A DNA stretch of 64,000 bases from CAKSST01 sp045535505 (GCA_045535505.1 JAZSLU010000045.1:1-64000), one strand, 5' to 3'. Counted from the first letter of the stretch, positions 15,642-24,763 are shown. The notes: generated by a model not told the origin, from the sequence alone. Made by a program: numbers and translations.

Positions 15642-15827
15642 ATGGCCAAAACAGCAATGAAAATAAAGCAGGCAAGACCTGCAAAGTTTTCCACAAGGCA
15701 GTACACCAGATGTAAGATCTGCGGCCGTCCGCATGCCACTCTTCGTAAGTACGGAATTTGCCGCATCTGCTTCAGGGAACTTGCTTATAAAGGCGAAATC
15801 CCTGGCGTAAAGAAGGCTAGCTGGTAA
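15642..15827 (+). CDS. rpsN: 30S ribosomal protein S14, type Z (zinc)
   Basis: 61 residues, the short zinc-binding form. CKICGRPHATLRKYGICRIC supplies the CxxC...CxxC knuckle. Only the zinc form is seen in this window; a zinc-independent paralogue, if any, would be elsewhere. Confidence 0.98.
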   Translation: MAKTAMKIKQARPAKFSTRQYTRCKICGRPHATLRKYGICRICFRELAYKGEIPGVKKASW

Positions 15828-15853
15828 GCAATTAAGCAAAGGAGGAACAAGGC

Positions 15854-16252
15854 ATGCAAATCACCGATACCATCGCTGATATGCTTACAAGAATTCGTAA
15901 CGCAAGTTCAGCAAAACACGATTCGGTTGATATCCCCGCATCCAATGTAAAGAAGTCTATTGCACAGATTTTATTGGACGAGGGTTACATTAACGACTTT
16001 CAGGTCATTGATGACGGAAAGCAGGGCGTAATTCACATTGTTTTGAAATACACCCAAAACAAAACGCAGGTCATTACGGGACTCCGAAGAGTGTCCAAAC
16101 CCGGTCTGCGTATATACACTAACGTAGAAGATATGCCCAAGGTTATGAGAGGTCTTGGTGTTGCAATTCTTTCAACATCAAAAGGTATCATGACCGATAA
16201 GCAGGCACGTGTCGCTAATGTTGGCGGCGAAGTGCTCGCTTACATCTGGTAG
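15854..16252 (+). CDS. rpsH: 30S ribosomal protein S8
   Basis: 132 residues, MQITDTIADMLTRIRNASSA; the C-terminal STSKGIMTDKQARVANVGGE signature is intact. S8 binds the central 16S domain and in many bacteria represses the spc operon. Confidence 0.98.
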   Translation: MQITDTIADMLTRIRNASSAKHDSVDIPASNVKKSIAQILLDEGYINDFQVIDDGKQGVIHIVLKYTQNKTQVITGLRRVSKPGLRIYTNVEDMPKVMRGLGVAILSTSKGIMTDKQARVANVGGEVLAYIW

Positions 16253-16266
16253 GGGGTGCGAGAGTT

Positions 16267-16812
16267 ATGTCACGTATAGGATTAAAACCCATTGCAATTC
16301 CTGCAGGTGTTGATGTTAAAATTTCAGACAATACTGTTACCGTTAAGGGTCCTAAGGGCGAACTTACTCAGACTCTTTGCCCCTCAATTTCAGTATCTGT
16401 TGAGAACGGCGAAATTACCGTTGCTCGTGCTAGCGATGTTAAAGAACACCGTTCACTTCACGGTCTTTCACGCACACTTATTGCCAATATGATTGAAGGC
16501 GTTACTAACGGCTTTAGCAAAACATTGGAAGTAAATGGTGTTGGTTACCGTGTAGCTAAGCAGGGTAAAGACCTGGTTATGAACCTTGGTTTTTCCCATC
16601 AAGTTATAATGTCCGAGATTCCCGGCATTACCATTGATGTTCCCAATCAGAACACAATCGTTGTTTCGGGTCCCGATAAGCAGATGGTTGGTCAGTTTGC
16701 TGCAGATATTCGCGACAAACGCCGTCCTGAACCTTATAAGGGCAAGGGTATTAGATATCAAGGCGAGGTTGTCCGTCGTAAAGAGGGCAAGGCTGCCAAA
16801 GGCGCAAAGTAA
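16267..16812 (+). CDS. rplF: 50S ribosomal protein L6
   Basis: 181 residues: MSRIGLKPIAIPAGVDVKIS at the start and RRPEPYKGKGIRYQGEVVRR at the end. L6 stabilises the sarcin-ricin loop region where translation factors bind. Confidence 0.98.
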   Translation: MSRIGLKPIAIPAGVDVKISDNTVTVKGPKGELTQTLCPSISVSVENGEITVARASDVKEHRSLHGLSRTLIANMIEGVTNGFSKTLEVNGVGYRVAKQGKDLVMNLGFSHQVIMSEIPGITIDVPNQNTIVVSGPDKQMVGQFAADIRDKRRPEPYKGKGIRYQGEVVRRKEGKAAKGAK

Positions 16813-16828
16813 AAGGAGAGTATAAGAC

Positions 16829-17188
16829 ATGATTAAAAAGATTGATACTAAAAAAGCACGTCTTGTACGCCACTTGCGTGTGCGCGGCAAGATAAGCGGT
16901 ACCGCTGAGTGCCCCCGTCTTAATGTTTTTCGTTCATCCAGCAGAATTTATGCTCAGGTGATTGACGATGTAGCAGGCGTTACAATTGCAGCAGCTTCTT
17001 CAGCCGAGAAGAATTTCGAAGGCGGCAGAGGCAACAAAGAGGCTGCAAGAAAAGTCGGTAATATGATTGCCGAGCGCGCTATTGCAAAAGGAGTTTCTGA
17101 AGTAGTATTTGACCGTGGCGGTTATATCTACCACGGACGCGTACAGGAACTTGCTGAAGGTGCCCGTGAGGGCGGCCTTAAGTTCTGA
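16829..17188 (+). CDS. rplR: 50S ribosomal protein L18
   Basis: 119 residues with RLNVFRSSSRIYAQVIDDVA and VVFDRGGYIYHGRVQELAEG. L18 binds 5S rRNA with L5. Confidence 0.97.
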   Translation: MIKKIDTKKARLVRHLRVRGKISGTAECPRLNVFRSSSRIYAQVIDDVAGVTIAAASSAEKNFEGGRGNKEAARKVGNMIAERAIAKGVSEVVFDRGGYIYHGRVQELAEGAREGGLKF

Positions 17189-17206
17189 TGAGAGGGAGGA
17201 AACATT

Positions 17207-17710
17207 TTGGCTAACAATATTGACGCTTCAACTTTAGAATTAAATGAACGTGTAGTTGCCATCAACCGCGTATCAAAAACCGTTAAGGGCGGACGTATTA
17301 TGAAATTCTCCGCTTTGGTTGTTGTTGGTGACGGTAACGGAACCATCGGTTTCGGCTTAGGAAAAGCTGGCGAAGTTCCGGATGCTATACGTAAGGGTAT
17401 TGAGGACGCTAAAAAGAATCTTATAAAGATTTCTCTTAAAGGCACCACAATTCCTCATGAAACAATAGGCAAGTTTGGTGCAGGTCGCGTTATGCTTAAA
17501 CCTGCCGGCCCCGGTACCGGTGTTATCGCCGGCGGCGCAGTACGTGCTGTTGTTGAAGTTGCAGGTATTAAAGATATTAGAACAAAGGCTCTTCGTTCTA
17601 ACAACCCCTGCAATGTAGTACGTGCTACAATCAACGGTCTTGCCAGTCTTAAATCTATTGACGAAGTTGCTGCAAAACGCGGCAAGTCGGCACAAGAAAT
17701 TTTAGGATAG
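17207..17710 (+). CDS. rpsE: 30S ribosomal protein S5
   Basis: 167 residues. The start is TTG 17207, supported by GGGAGGA 6 nt upstream; no ATG fits. NRVSKTVKGGRIMKFSALVV and GKAGEVPDAIRKGIEDAKKN are diagnostic. S5 shapes the decoding and mRNA-entry region. A TTG start on a highly expressed ribosomal gene is unusual and may moderate its translation. Confidence 0.97.
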   Translation: MANNIDASTLELNERVVAINRVSKTVKGGRIMKFSALVVVGDGNGTIGFGLGKAGEVPDAIRKGIEDAKKNLIKISLKGTTIPHETIGKFGAGRVMLKPAGPGTGVIAGGAVRAVVEVAGIKDIRTKALRSNNPCNVVRATINGLASLKSIDEVAAKRGKSAQEILG

Positions 17711-17722
17711 GAGGTTGGCAAA

Positions 17723-17917
17723 ATGGCTAAAGCAAATCAAAACACAGTAACAATTAAGCTTAAAGGTAGCTTAATCGGTTCTAAGAAAGACCAGATTGCC
17801 ACCGCCAAAGCTCTGGGTCTTTCAAAAATAGGTGACGTAACTGTTCAGCCTAACAATCCCCAGACAATGGGCAAAATCAAAAAAATCATCCACCTCATCG
17901 AGGTAACATCTAAATAA
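17723..17917 (+). CDS. rpmD: 50S ribosomal protein L30
   Basis: 64 residues: TVTIKLKGSLIGSKKDQIAT and LGLSKIGDVTVQPNNPQTMG match the L30 fold. Starts 12 bp after rpsE. Confidence 0.95.
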   Translation: MAKANQNTVTIKLKGSLIGSKKDQIATAKALGLSKIGDVTVQPNNPQTMGKIKKIIHLIEVTSK

Positions 17918-17948
17918 TTACCGCAATTATATTAAGGAGGTGCGAAAA

Positions 17949-18398
17949 GTGAAATTACACGAATTATCTCCCGCACAGGGATCGACAAAAGCAGTTAAGC
18001 GCGTTGGTCGTGGTCACGGCTCAGGTAACGGCAAAACAGCAGGTAAAGGTCACAAGGGTCAAAAGGCTCGTGCAGGCTATAGCATGAAGCTTGGCTTTGA
18101 GGGTGGTCAGATGCCGCTGCAAAGACGTGTTCCTAAGCGTGGTTTCAACAACATCTTCAGAGTAGAGTATGCTGTTGTAAATCTTGCTGCTTTAGAAACC
18201 TTTAAAGATGGCGCAACTGTTGACGCTGAGGCTCTTGTTAAAGCGGGCAAAATCAAAAACGCTGCTAAGCCGGTTAAGATTCTTGCAAACGGAAATCTTA
18301 CCAAAAAGCTCACAGTAAAAGCTGACGCCTTCTCCGCATCTGCAAAGGAAAAAATTGAGGCTGCAGGCGGCAAGGCAGAGGTGATTAATAATGATTGA
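17949..18398 (+). CDS. rplO: 50S ribosomal protein L15
   Basis: 149 residues from GTG 17949 (MKLHELSPAQGSTKAVKRVG). A GTG at 17940 is in frame but lies inside the AAGGAGGTG ribosome binding site, so it is not used. GRGHGSGNGKTAGKGHKGQK is the glycine-rich rRNA-binding N-terminus and GFEGGQMPLQRRVPKRGFNN follows. The last 8 bp overlap secY. Confidence 0.97.
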   Translation: MKLHELSPAQGSTKAVKRVGRGHGSGNGKTAGKGHKGQKARAGYSMKLGFEGGQMPLQRRVPKRGFNNIFRVEYAVVNLAALETFKDGATVDAEALVKAGKIKNAAKPVKILANGNLTKKLTVKADAFSASAKEKIEAAGGKAEVINND

Positions 18399-19686
18399 AA
18401 CTATTAAGAATGCTTGGCGTTTACCTGAATTGCGCAAAAAGATTTTGTTTACACTTCTTATTGTTGCAATTTTCCGTATAGGTTCTTTTATTCCGGTTCC
18501 TTACGTTGATTGGTCGGCACTTTCATCTGCTATAACAAGTGAAGGTGCATCAGAGTTTCTTAATTATTTATCAATCATGACAGGTGGCGGACTTGAGTAT
18601 GGTGCTATCTTCTCAATGTCTGTAACCCCATACATCAATGCTTCAATTATTATGCAGTTGTTGTCTGTTGCAATTCCTGCTTTAGAGCGTCTTTCAAAAG
18701 AAGGCGAAGAAGGACAAAAAGTTATTGCAAAAATAACACGTTTTGTTACAGTCGGTCTTGCGTTATTACAGGGTGTAGCTTATTTCTTCTACTTGAAAAA
18801 CAGCGGTTACCTTACAGTTGCAAAGAGTGCAACAGGCGCTATGATTTTTGCAGGCGCAGTTATCGTTCTTTGCTTTACAGCAGGTTCTGCATTAATTATG
18901 TGGCTTGGTGAGCAGATTGATGCAAAGGGTATTGGCAACGGTATTTCAATGATATTGTTTGCCGGTATTATTTCAAGAGGCCCACAAGCGTTCAGAACAC
19001 TTGGTAAGGCCTTTATTGACGGTGAAATCGGTCAGAAGATTGCAGTCTTAGGTATTGTGTTACTGTTTATCTTAATTGTAGCTTTTATAGTTTGGATGAC
19101 AAATTCAGAGCGTCGCATTCCCGTTCAGTATGCAAAACGCGTTGTTGGACGTAAGATGTACGGCGGTCAGAACACACACATCCCGATTAAAGTAAGTATG
19201 TCAGGCGTTATGCCCATCATATTTGCAAGTTCAATTTTGATGCTTCCCACAATGATTCTTTCATTTATGAAGAATACCGGCTCAAGCTTCTATAAGCTGC
19301 TTACACTGTTCAGTGTGCAGGGTGTGTTCTATGCAATACTTTATTTTGCATTGATTATCGCATTTGCATATTTTTATACTACAATTCAGTACAACCCTGT
19401 TGAAATGGCAAACAATCTTCGCAAAAACGGCGGTTCGATTCCCGGCATTCGTCCAGGCAAATCAACTTCAGATTTTATTTCGAAGATTTTGTCAAGAATA
19501 ACCCTAATGGGTGCTATATTCCTCGGTGTTCTCGCTGTATTGCCGATTGCAATCGGTAATATGGGTGGTATCCCGATTTCACTCGGTGGTACATCAGTCA
19601 TAATTCTTGTTGGTGTTGCACTTGACACGGTTCAAAACCTTGAATCACAAATGCTTATGCGCCACTACAAAGGATTCTTGGATTGA
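18391..19686 (+). CDS. secY: Protein translocase subunit SecY
   Basis: 431 residues with ten hydrophobic segments. Recognisable parts include the VTPYINASIIMQLL plug/TM2 region, GEQIDAKGIGNGISMILFAG, RRIPVQYAKRVVGRKMYGGQ and YNPVEMANNLRKNGGSIPGI. It forms the membrane channel for Sec export and insertion with SecE, here an unusually long protein (30800-31495). Overlap with rplO couples it to ribosomal protein synthesis. Confidence 0.98.
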   Translation: MIETIKNAWRLPELRKKILFTLLIVAIFRIGSFIPVPYVDWSALSSAITSEGASEFLNYLSIMTGGGLEYGAIFSMSVTPYINASIIMQLLSVAIPALERLSKEGEEGQKVIAKITRFVTVGLALLQGVAYFFYLKNSGYLTVAKSATGAMIFAGAVIVLCFTAGSALIMWLGEQIDAKGIGNGISMILFAGIISRGPQAFRTLGKAFIDGEIGQKIAVLGIVLLFILIVAFIVWMTNSERRIPVQYAKRVVGRKMYGGQNTHIPIKVSMSGVMPIIFASSILMLPTMILSFMKNTGSSFYKLLTLFSVQGVFYAILYFALIIAFAYFYTTIQYNPVEMANNLRKNGGSIPGIRPGKSTSDFISKILSRITLMGAIFLGVLAVLPIAIGNMGGIPISLGGTSVIILVGVALDTVQNLESQMLMRHYKGFLD

Positions 19687-19708
19687 TAACTCAGGAGGTG
19701 ACGTTTGG

Positions 19709-20341
19709 GTGAATTTAATACTTATGGGCCCTCCGGGCGCCGGTAAAGGAACTCAAGCGAAACTTATTTGTGAAAAATTATCTATACCCGCAATTTCCAC
19801 AGGTGACATTCTTCGAGAGGTTACCAAGTCGGGAACTGAGAAGGGTAATCAGATTAAGGCTCTTATTGATGCCGGCAATCTTGTTCCTGATGATATCATT
19901 TTGGATATCATCAGGGAAAGAATTGCAAAAGATGATTGTTCCGGCGGTTTTTTGCTCGACGGCTTTCCTCGAACCATTCCGCAAGCAAAAGCGCTTGATG
20001 AAATGGGTATTGAAATTAACAAGGTTATTTTAATTGAGGTTCAAGACGAAGCAATCATAGCAAGAATGTCTAAAAGACGAGTCTGCGATGTATGCGGAGC
20101 AACGTATCATCTCGAACACAGAAAGCCTCTCAATGAGGGTGTTTGTGATGATTGCGGCGGCAAACTTGTTTGCCGTAAGGATGACGATCCAAAAACCGTA
20201 AAGGACAGATTAAGCGTTTATCATAAAACCACCGAACCTTTGATAAGTTATTATGAGCAATCACAAAGACTTTTCAAGGTTGACGGACGCAAAAGTATGG
20301 AAGATGTATTTAATACAATTCTTTCAGGCTTGGGGTTGTAA
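19709..20341 (+). CDS. adk: Adenylate kinase (zinc-lid form)
   Basis: 210 residues from GTG 19709 (MNLILMGPPGAGKGTQAKLI), with AGGAGGTG 9 nt upstream. The P-loop GPPGAGKGT is at residues 7-15; FLLDGFPRTIPQAKALDEMG is the AMP site. The LID has CDVCGATYHLEHR and CDDCGG, four cysteines that bind structural zinc as in Gram-positive and thermophile enzymes. It interconverts ATP and AMP with two ADP. Classic secY-adk-map order. Confidence 0.97.
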   Translation: MNLILMGPPGAGKGTQAKLICEKLSIPAISTGDILREVTKSGTEKGNQIKALIDAGNLVPDDIILDIIRERIAKDDCSGGFLLDGFPRTIPQAKALDEMGIEINKVILIEVQDEAIIARMSKRRVCDVCGATYHLEHRKPLNEGVCDDCGGKLVCRKDDDPKTVKDRLSVYHKTTEPLISYYEQSQRLFKVDGRKSMEDVFNTILSGLGL

Positions 20342-20343
20342 AT

Positions 20344-21096
20344 ATGATAGTGCTTAAGACAGGCAGAGAACTCGCTTTAATGCGCGAGGCTTGTAGAATC
20401 TCTGCCGGTGCGTTAAAATTGATAGGCAGTGCGGTTCAACCCGGCGTTTCTACAGCTGAGCTTGACCAAATTGCTGAAAAATACATTCGCGAGCAGGGAG
20501 CAACACCTAACTTTAAAGGTTATCAAGGCTATCCTGCAACGGCATGTATATCAATAAACAACGAGGTTATTCATGGCATACCGTCAAAAAATCGCATCAT
20601 AAAAAACGGTGACATAGTCAGCGTTGACCTTGGTGCCTGCTTTGAGGGATACCACGGTGACAATGCCGCCACTTTTGCAGCAGGTGATATTTCGCCTGAG
20701 GCAAAGCGGCTGATGGACACAACCCGCGAAAGCCTTTATGAAGGAATAAAAGCGGCGAGTGCCGGCGGCAGAATCGGTGATATTTCTTTTGCAGTTCAAA
20801 GGTATGTCGAGGCACGCGGTTACTCTGTGGTACGACAGTTTGTGGGCCATGGCGTAGGCACGAGCCTGCATGAAGCACCGGAAGTGCCAAACTTTGGTAC
20901 AGCCGGTAGGGGAGTAAGGTTAATGCCCGGTATGACATTAGCTATCGAACCCATGGTAAATATGGGCAAAGAAAAGGTTAAGGTTTTACCAGACGGTTGG
21001 ACAGTACTCACCTGTGACGGTTCATTGTCAGCCCATTTTGAACATACTATTGCAATCACTAAAGACGGTCCTGTAATAATGACGGTTTGTGATTGA
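20344..21096 (+). CDS. map: Methionine aminopeptidase, type I
   Basis: 250 residues, no N-terminal extension. The metal ligands are visible in SVDLGACFEGYHGDNAATFA (two Asp), FVGHGVGTSLHEAPEVPNFG (His), TLAIEPMV (Glu) and FEHTIAIT (Glu). It removes initiator methionine co-translationally. Starts 2 bp after adk. Confidence 0.97.
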   Translation: MIVLKTGRELALMREACRISAGALKLIGSAVQPGVSTAELDQIAEKYIREQGATPNFKGYQGYPATACISINNEVIHGIPSKNRIIKNGDIVSVDLGACFEGYHGDNAATFAAGDISPEAKRLMDTTRESLYEGIKAASAGGRIGDISFAVQRYVEARGYSVVRQFVGHGVGTSLHEAPEVPNFGTAGRGVRLMPGMTLAIEPMVNMGKEKVKVLPDGWTVLTCDGSLSAHFEHTIAITKDGPVIMTVCD

Positions 21097-21107
21097 CGGA
21101 GGCAAAT

Positions 21108-21365
21108 ATGAAATTCGGAAGAATAGTTTGTTCTAAAGCCGGGCGTGACAAAGGATGTTTTATGGTGATAGTAAAGGTTAATGACAAGCGCATTTATGTA
21201 GCCGACGGCAAACATAGAAAGCTTGACAATCCAAAACCTAAAAATCCCTTGCATCTTACTAAAACCGCCGCACAACTTGACATAGAAGATATGTCAACAA
21301 ATAAATTACTGACGCAGGCGTTGAAAAAATTTGCAACGCAGGCGGACAGCCGGGAGGAACAATAA
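21108..21365 (+). CDS. KOW-domain RNA-binding protein (L14e/L27e-like)
   Basis: 85 residues. GRIVCSKAGRDKGCFMVIVK is a KOW motif like that of archaeal/eukaryotic L14e; KHRKLDNPKPKNPLHLTKTA is the conserved continuation. In Clostridia this gene stands between map and infA, as here, and is generally annotated only as a KOW RNA-binding protein. ATG 21108 is chosen for GGAGG 5-9 nt upstream. The stop overlaps the infA start. A ribosome-associated role is inference from location and fold. Confidence 0.88.
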   Translation: MKFGRIVCSKAGRDKGCFMVIVKVNDKRIYVADGKHRKLDNPKPKNPLHLTKTAAQLDIEDMSTNKLLTQALKKFATQADSREEQ

Positions 21366-21583
21366 TGTCTAAATCAGACATGATTGAGGTAGAGGGCACA
21401 GTTCTTGAGGCAATGCCTAACGCAATGTTTAAGGTAGAACTTCAAAACGGTCATGTAATTAATGCCCATATATCCGGAAAATTGCGTATGAACTTTATTC
21501 GCATCCTTCCGGGAGATAAGGTCACGGTTGAAATGTCACCGTACGATCTTTCTAAGGGCCGCATTACATGGCGCTCTAAGTAA
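21365..21583 (+). CDS. infA: Translation initiation factor IF-1
   Basis: 72 residues, an OB fold: MIEVEGTVLEAMPNAMFKVE and ILPGDKVTVEMSPYDLSKGR are typical. IF-1 blocks the A site during initiation. Overlaps the KOW gene by one base. Confidence 0.98.
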   Translation: MSKSDMIEVEGTVLEAMPNAMFKVELQNGHVINAHISGKLRMNFIRILPGDKVTVEMSPYDLSKGRITWRSK

Positions 21584-21609
21584 TGGCTTAAATTTAGGAG
21601 GTATATAAA

Positions 21610-21723
21610 ATGAAAGTCAGACCTTCTGTTAAAAAGATTTGCGAAAAATGCAAAGTCATCAAACGCAAGGGACGTATCATGGTTATTTGTGAGAATCCCA
21701 AGCACAAACAGCGTCAGGGTTAA
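21610..21723 (+). CDS. rpmJ: 50S ribosomal protein L36
   Basis: 37 residues: starts MKVRPSVKKICEKCKVIKRK and ends CENPKHKQRQG, the zinc-binding form with CxxC, C and H ligands. AGGAGG lies 7 nt before ATG 21610. The gene is too short for many ORF callers but is unambiguous and sits in its standard place between infA and rpsM. Confidence 0.97.
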   Translation: MKVRPSVKKICEKCKVIKRKGRIMVICENPKHKQRQG

Positions 21724-21759
21724 CCTGTTCGCACAAATAATGTGGAGGTGCATTGATAA

Positions 21760-22128
21760 ATGGCACGTATTGCCGGTGTAGACCTGCCTAACGAAAAAAG
21801 AGTTGAAATTGGACTCACATATATTTTCGGTATAGGTCTTACAGTATCAAAAAAGATTCTCGCTGACACAGGTATCAACCCTGACACACGCGTTAAGGAT
21901 CTCACTGAAGAAGACATAGCTAAATTGCGTGAGTATATCGAGCACAATGTACAGACCGAGGGTGACCTTCGTCGTGCAACTGCTATGGATATCAAACGCC
22001 TTATTGAAATCGGAAGCTACCGTGGCACACGCCATCGTAAAGGCTTGCCGGTAAGAGGGCAGCGTTCAAAGACAAATGCCCGTACTCGCAAAGGTCCCAG
22101 AAAGACCATGGCTAATAAGAAGAAGTAA
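21760..22128 (+). CDS. rpsM: 30S ribosomal protein S13
   Basis: 122 residues: ARIAGVDLPNEKRVEIGLTY at the N-terminus and RGLPVRGQ-type tail (KGLPVRGQRSKTNARTRKG). S13 bridges the subunits at the 30S head. Confidence 0.98.
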   Translation: MARIAGVDLPNEKRVEIGLTYIFGIGLTVSKKILADTGINPDTRVKDLTEEDIAKLREYIEHNVQTEGDLRRATAMDIKRLIEIGSYRGTRHRKGLPVRGQRSKTNARTRKGPRKTMANKKK

Positions 22129-22143
22129 TGGAGGGAAGATAAT

Positions 22144-22542
22144 ATGGCTACAAAGGGTAAAACAACAACCACCCGCAGACGCCGCGAAAAGAAAAACATC
22201 GAAAAGGGCTCTGTCCATATCCAGTCAACCTTCAACAATACTATTGTTACAATAACAGATACTCAGGGTAATGCGATTTCCTGGGCATCAGCTGGTGAAC
22301 TTGGATTCCGTGGTTCAAGAAAATCTACTCCGTTTGCTGCACAAAGTGCTGCAGAAATAGCTGCTAAGGCTGCTATGGAGCATGGTCTTAAAACCGTTGA
22401 GGTTTTTGTTAAGGGCCCCGGCGCCGGACGCGAAGCTGCTATCCGTGCGTTACAGGCGGCAGGACTTGAAGTAAGTCTTATTAAAGACGTTACTCCCATC
22501 CCGCACAATGGATGCCGTCCGCCTAAGAGAAGAAGAGTATAA
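22144..22542 (+). CDS. rpsK: 30S ribosomal protein S11
   Basis: 132 residues: STFNNTIVTITDTQGNAISW, then VKGPGAGREAAIRALQAAGL, then PHNGCRPPKRRRV. Platform protein of the 30S subunit. Confidence 0.98.
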   Translation: MATKGKTTTTRRRREKKNIEKGSVHIQSTFNNTIVTITDTQGNAISWASAGELGFRGSRKSTPFAAQSAAEIAAKAAMEHGLKTVEVFVKGPGAGREAAIRALQAAGLEVSLIKDVTPIPHNGCRPPKRRRV

Positions 22543-22563
22543 CCGTTTGGAGGGTAAATAGAT

Positions 22564-23190
22564 ATGGCAAGATATACTGGTCCGGCTTGCAAACTTTGCC
22601 GCAGAGAAGGCCAAAAGCTTTTCTTAAAAGGCGAGCGTTGCTATTCCGGTAAATGTTCAGTGGCTCAAAGAGCTTATGCCCCCGGCCAGCACGGTCAGGG
22701 TCGCAAAAAGACATCCGAATACGGTTTACAACTTCGTGCTAAGCAAAGAGCAAGACGTTTTTACGGTGTTCTGGAGTCTCAGTTCCATCATTATTTTGAG
22801 ATGGCTGAAAGAAAACCCGGTGTAACAGGTACAAACCTGCTTCGCATTCTTGAAAGCCGTCTTGATAACGTTGTTTATCGCGTAGGTTTCGCTTCATCAA
22901 GAGCAGAAGCCAGACAGCTTGTAACTCATGGTCACTATGAAGTTAACGGCAAACGCGTTAACATTCCTTCATATCTGCTTCGTGCAGGCGATGTTGTTAA
23001 GGTATGCGCAAAAAGCGCCGATACCGATAAGATGAAGGCTGTATTTGAGGCTAACTCAGGTCGTCCCGTTCCCCAGTGGATTGACCTTAACAAAGATGCT
23101 CATGAAGCAAAGATTCTTAATCTGCCTGAACGCGATCAGATTGAGGCACCTGTTGAAGAACAACTTATTGTTGAGTTCTATTCAAAATAA
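22564..23190 (+). CDS. rpsD: 30S ribosomal protein S4 (cysteine-containing form)
   Basis: 208 residues. The N-terminal CKLC...CYSGKC cysteines define the zinc-type S4. The S4 RNA-binding domain is seen in LRILESRLDNVVYRVGFASS and QLVTHGHYEVNGKRVNIPSY. S4 nucleates 30S assembly. Located within the alpha operon rather than alone as in Bacillus. Confidence 0.98.
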   Translation: MARYTGPACKLCRREGQKLFLKGERCYSGKCSVAQRAYAPGQHGQGRKKTSEYGLQLRAKQRARRFYGVLESQFHHYFEMAERKPGVTGTNLLRILESRLDNVVYRVGFASSRAEARQLVTHGHYEVNGKRVNIPSYLLRAGDVVKVCAKSADTDKMKAVFEANSGRPVPQWIDLNKDAHEAKILNLPERDQIEAPVEEQLIVEFYSK

Positions 23191-23210
23191 TTAGGAACAA
23201 TGTTTTTAAT

Positions 23211-23247
23211 AGGCGGAAAAAACCGCACTGCTTTCGCCTGTTTTTTA
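23211..23247 (+). terminator. Terminator-like hairpin between rpsD and rpoA
   Basis: AGGCG(g)AAA pairs with TTTCGCCT through a single bulged G, followed by GTTTTTTAC. It may attenuate transcription into rpoA-rplQ. Confidence 0.5.
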
Positions 23248-23281
23248 CATTATTTTTTGTGCGGAGAAATGGAGCTTTTGC

Positions 23282-24232
23282 ATGATAGAAATTGAAAAGC
23301 CCAGAATTGAAACGCTGGAGTTATCGGGCGACGGTACCTACGGTAAGTTTGTCATGAAACCTCTTGAGAGAGGCTATGGCACTACTCTTGGCAACAGCAT
23401 GAGACGCGTATTGCTTTCAACACTTGAGGGTGTAGCTGTTACATCAGTTAAGATTGACGGTGTAGTTCACGAATTTTCAACTATTGAAGGCGTGAAAGAG
23501 GATGTTACTGAAATCATCCTTAATATCAAAAGTCTTACTGCATTGCTTCATACAGAGGAACCTAAAAAGGTGTTGATTGAAGCAGAAGGTCCTTGCGTTG
23601 TTACCGGTGCTTCTATCAAAACAGATTCAGAAGTTGAGATACTTAACCCTGATCTTTACATTGCAACTGTCGGTGAAGGTGGCAAGCTTGTTATGGAGCT
23701 TACACTTGAGAAGGGCAGAGGATATGTACCTGTTGAGCGTAACAAGACCGAAAAAGACGTTATTGGCGTTATTAAGGTTGACTCAATATTCACACCTGTT
23801 CTCAAATGTAATTATACAGTTGAGAGCACACGTGTTGGTCATTTAATTGACTATGACTGCCTTACCTTAGAGGTTTGGACAAACGGTACAATCAAGGCTA
23901 ACGATGCTGTTTCGCTTTCTGCAAAGATTTTGCGTGACCATCTCGCTTTGTTCCATGACTTGTCTGATGCTGCAAACAGTGAAGAAAGTTTACTTTCTGA
24001 AAAAGGTGACAGAGCTAAAGAAAAGGTTCTCGATATGACTATTGAAGAACTTGACCTTTCAGTTCGTAGCTTTAACTGCTTGAAGCGTGCCGGTATTAAT
24101 ACCGTGCAAGACTTAATTAACAAGACCGAGGAAGATATGATGAAAGTCAGAAACCTCGGACGTAAATCCCTTGAAGAGGTCGTACAGAAGCTTAGTTCTT
24201 TCGGCTACGCACTCAGCAAGGAAAGTGAATAA
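23282..24232 (+). CDS. rpoA: RNA polymerase alpha subunit
   Basis: 316 residues. The N-terminal assembly domain has GYGTTLGNSMRRVLLSTLEG; the C-terminal domain, which contacts UP elements and activators, has VRSFNCLKRAGINTVQDLIN and VRNLGRKSLEEV. A linker joins them near residues 235-245. Confidence 0.98.
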   Translation: MIEIEKPRIETLELSGDGTYGKFVMKPLERGYGTTLGNSMRRVLLSTLEGVAVTSVKIDGVVHEFSTIEGVKEDVTEIILNIKSLTALLHTEEPKKVLIEAEGPCVVTGASIKTDSEVEILNPDLYIATVGEGGKLVMELTLEKGRGYVPVERNKTEKDVIGVIKVDSIFTPVLKCNYTVESTRVGHLIDYDCLTLEVWTNGTIKANDAVSLSAKILRDHLALFHDLSDAANSEESLLSEKGDRAKEKVLDMTIEELDLSVRSFNCLKRAGINTVQDLINKTEEDMMKVRNLGRKSLEEVVQKLSSFGYALSKESE

Positions 24233-24254
24233 TACCGGTTAGGAGTGAATTAGA

Positions 24255-24596
24255 ATGCCCGGAACGAGAAAACTCGGCAGAACCAGCTCTCATAGGCTCT
24301 CAATGCTCAGAGGTATGGTAACATATCTTATTGAGAACGGTAAGGTTGAAACAACCGAAACACGTGCCAAAGAGGTTCGTTCTTTAGCCGAAAAGTATAT
24401 AACCCTCGCAAAAGAAAACACTCTTTACAACAAACGCTTGGCTATGGCTTTCATTACTAAGGAAGATGTTGTTAAAAAGTTGTTTGACGAGGTGGCACCT
24501 AAGTATGCCAACCGTTCTGGCGGATACACCCGCATTACAAAGATTGGTCCTCGTAGAGGCGATGCTGCTGAAATGGCAATCATCGAACTTCTGTAA
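24255..24596 (+). CDS. rplQ: 50S ribosomal protein L17
   Basis: 113 residues, the short form: RKLGRTSSHRLSMLRGMVTY and GGYTRITKIGPRRGDAAEMA. Last gene of the superoperon. Confidence 0.97.
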   Translation: MPGTRKLGRTSSHRLSMLRGMVTYLIENGKVETTETRAKEVRSLAEKYITLAKENTLYNKRLAMAFITKEDVVKKLFDEVAPKYANRSGGYTRITKIGPRRGDAAEMAIIELL

Positions 24597-24629
24597 AGCG
24601 CTTTAGTATCTGTAACGGAATATAAAAAA

Positions 24630-24684
24630 TTATCAGACCCTCACATCGTTGCTTTAAAAATGATGCGGGGGCCTGATTTTTTAT
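24630..24684 (+). terminator. Terminator of the ribosomal superoperon
   Basis: An imperfect long stem pairs TCAGACCCTCACATC with GATGCGGGGGCCTGA, followed by TTTTTTAT. It closes the roughly 15.4-kb transcription unit after rplQ. Confidence 0.8.
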
Positions 24685-24702
24685 ATGTTACGCTTTGTCA
24701 CG

Positions 24703-24730
24703 TTGTTTTTTTAGCTTTTTGTGTTATAAT
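24703..24730 (+). promoter_or_regulatory. Promoter of the HTH-membrane regulator
   Basis: TATAAT at 24725-24730 preceded by TTGTTT with a 16-bp spacer. The ATG lies 33 bp downstream. Confidence 0.5.
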
Positions 24731-24763
24731 CTTTTTAAAATATATTTTTGGAAGCGAAATGTT

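Noticed and set aside
24695..24763. Upstream extension of the HTH-membrane regulator frame
   Set aside because: These 23 codons cover the promoter -10 and lack a ribosome binding site; the HTH domain begins right at ATG 24764.
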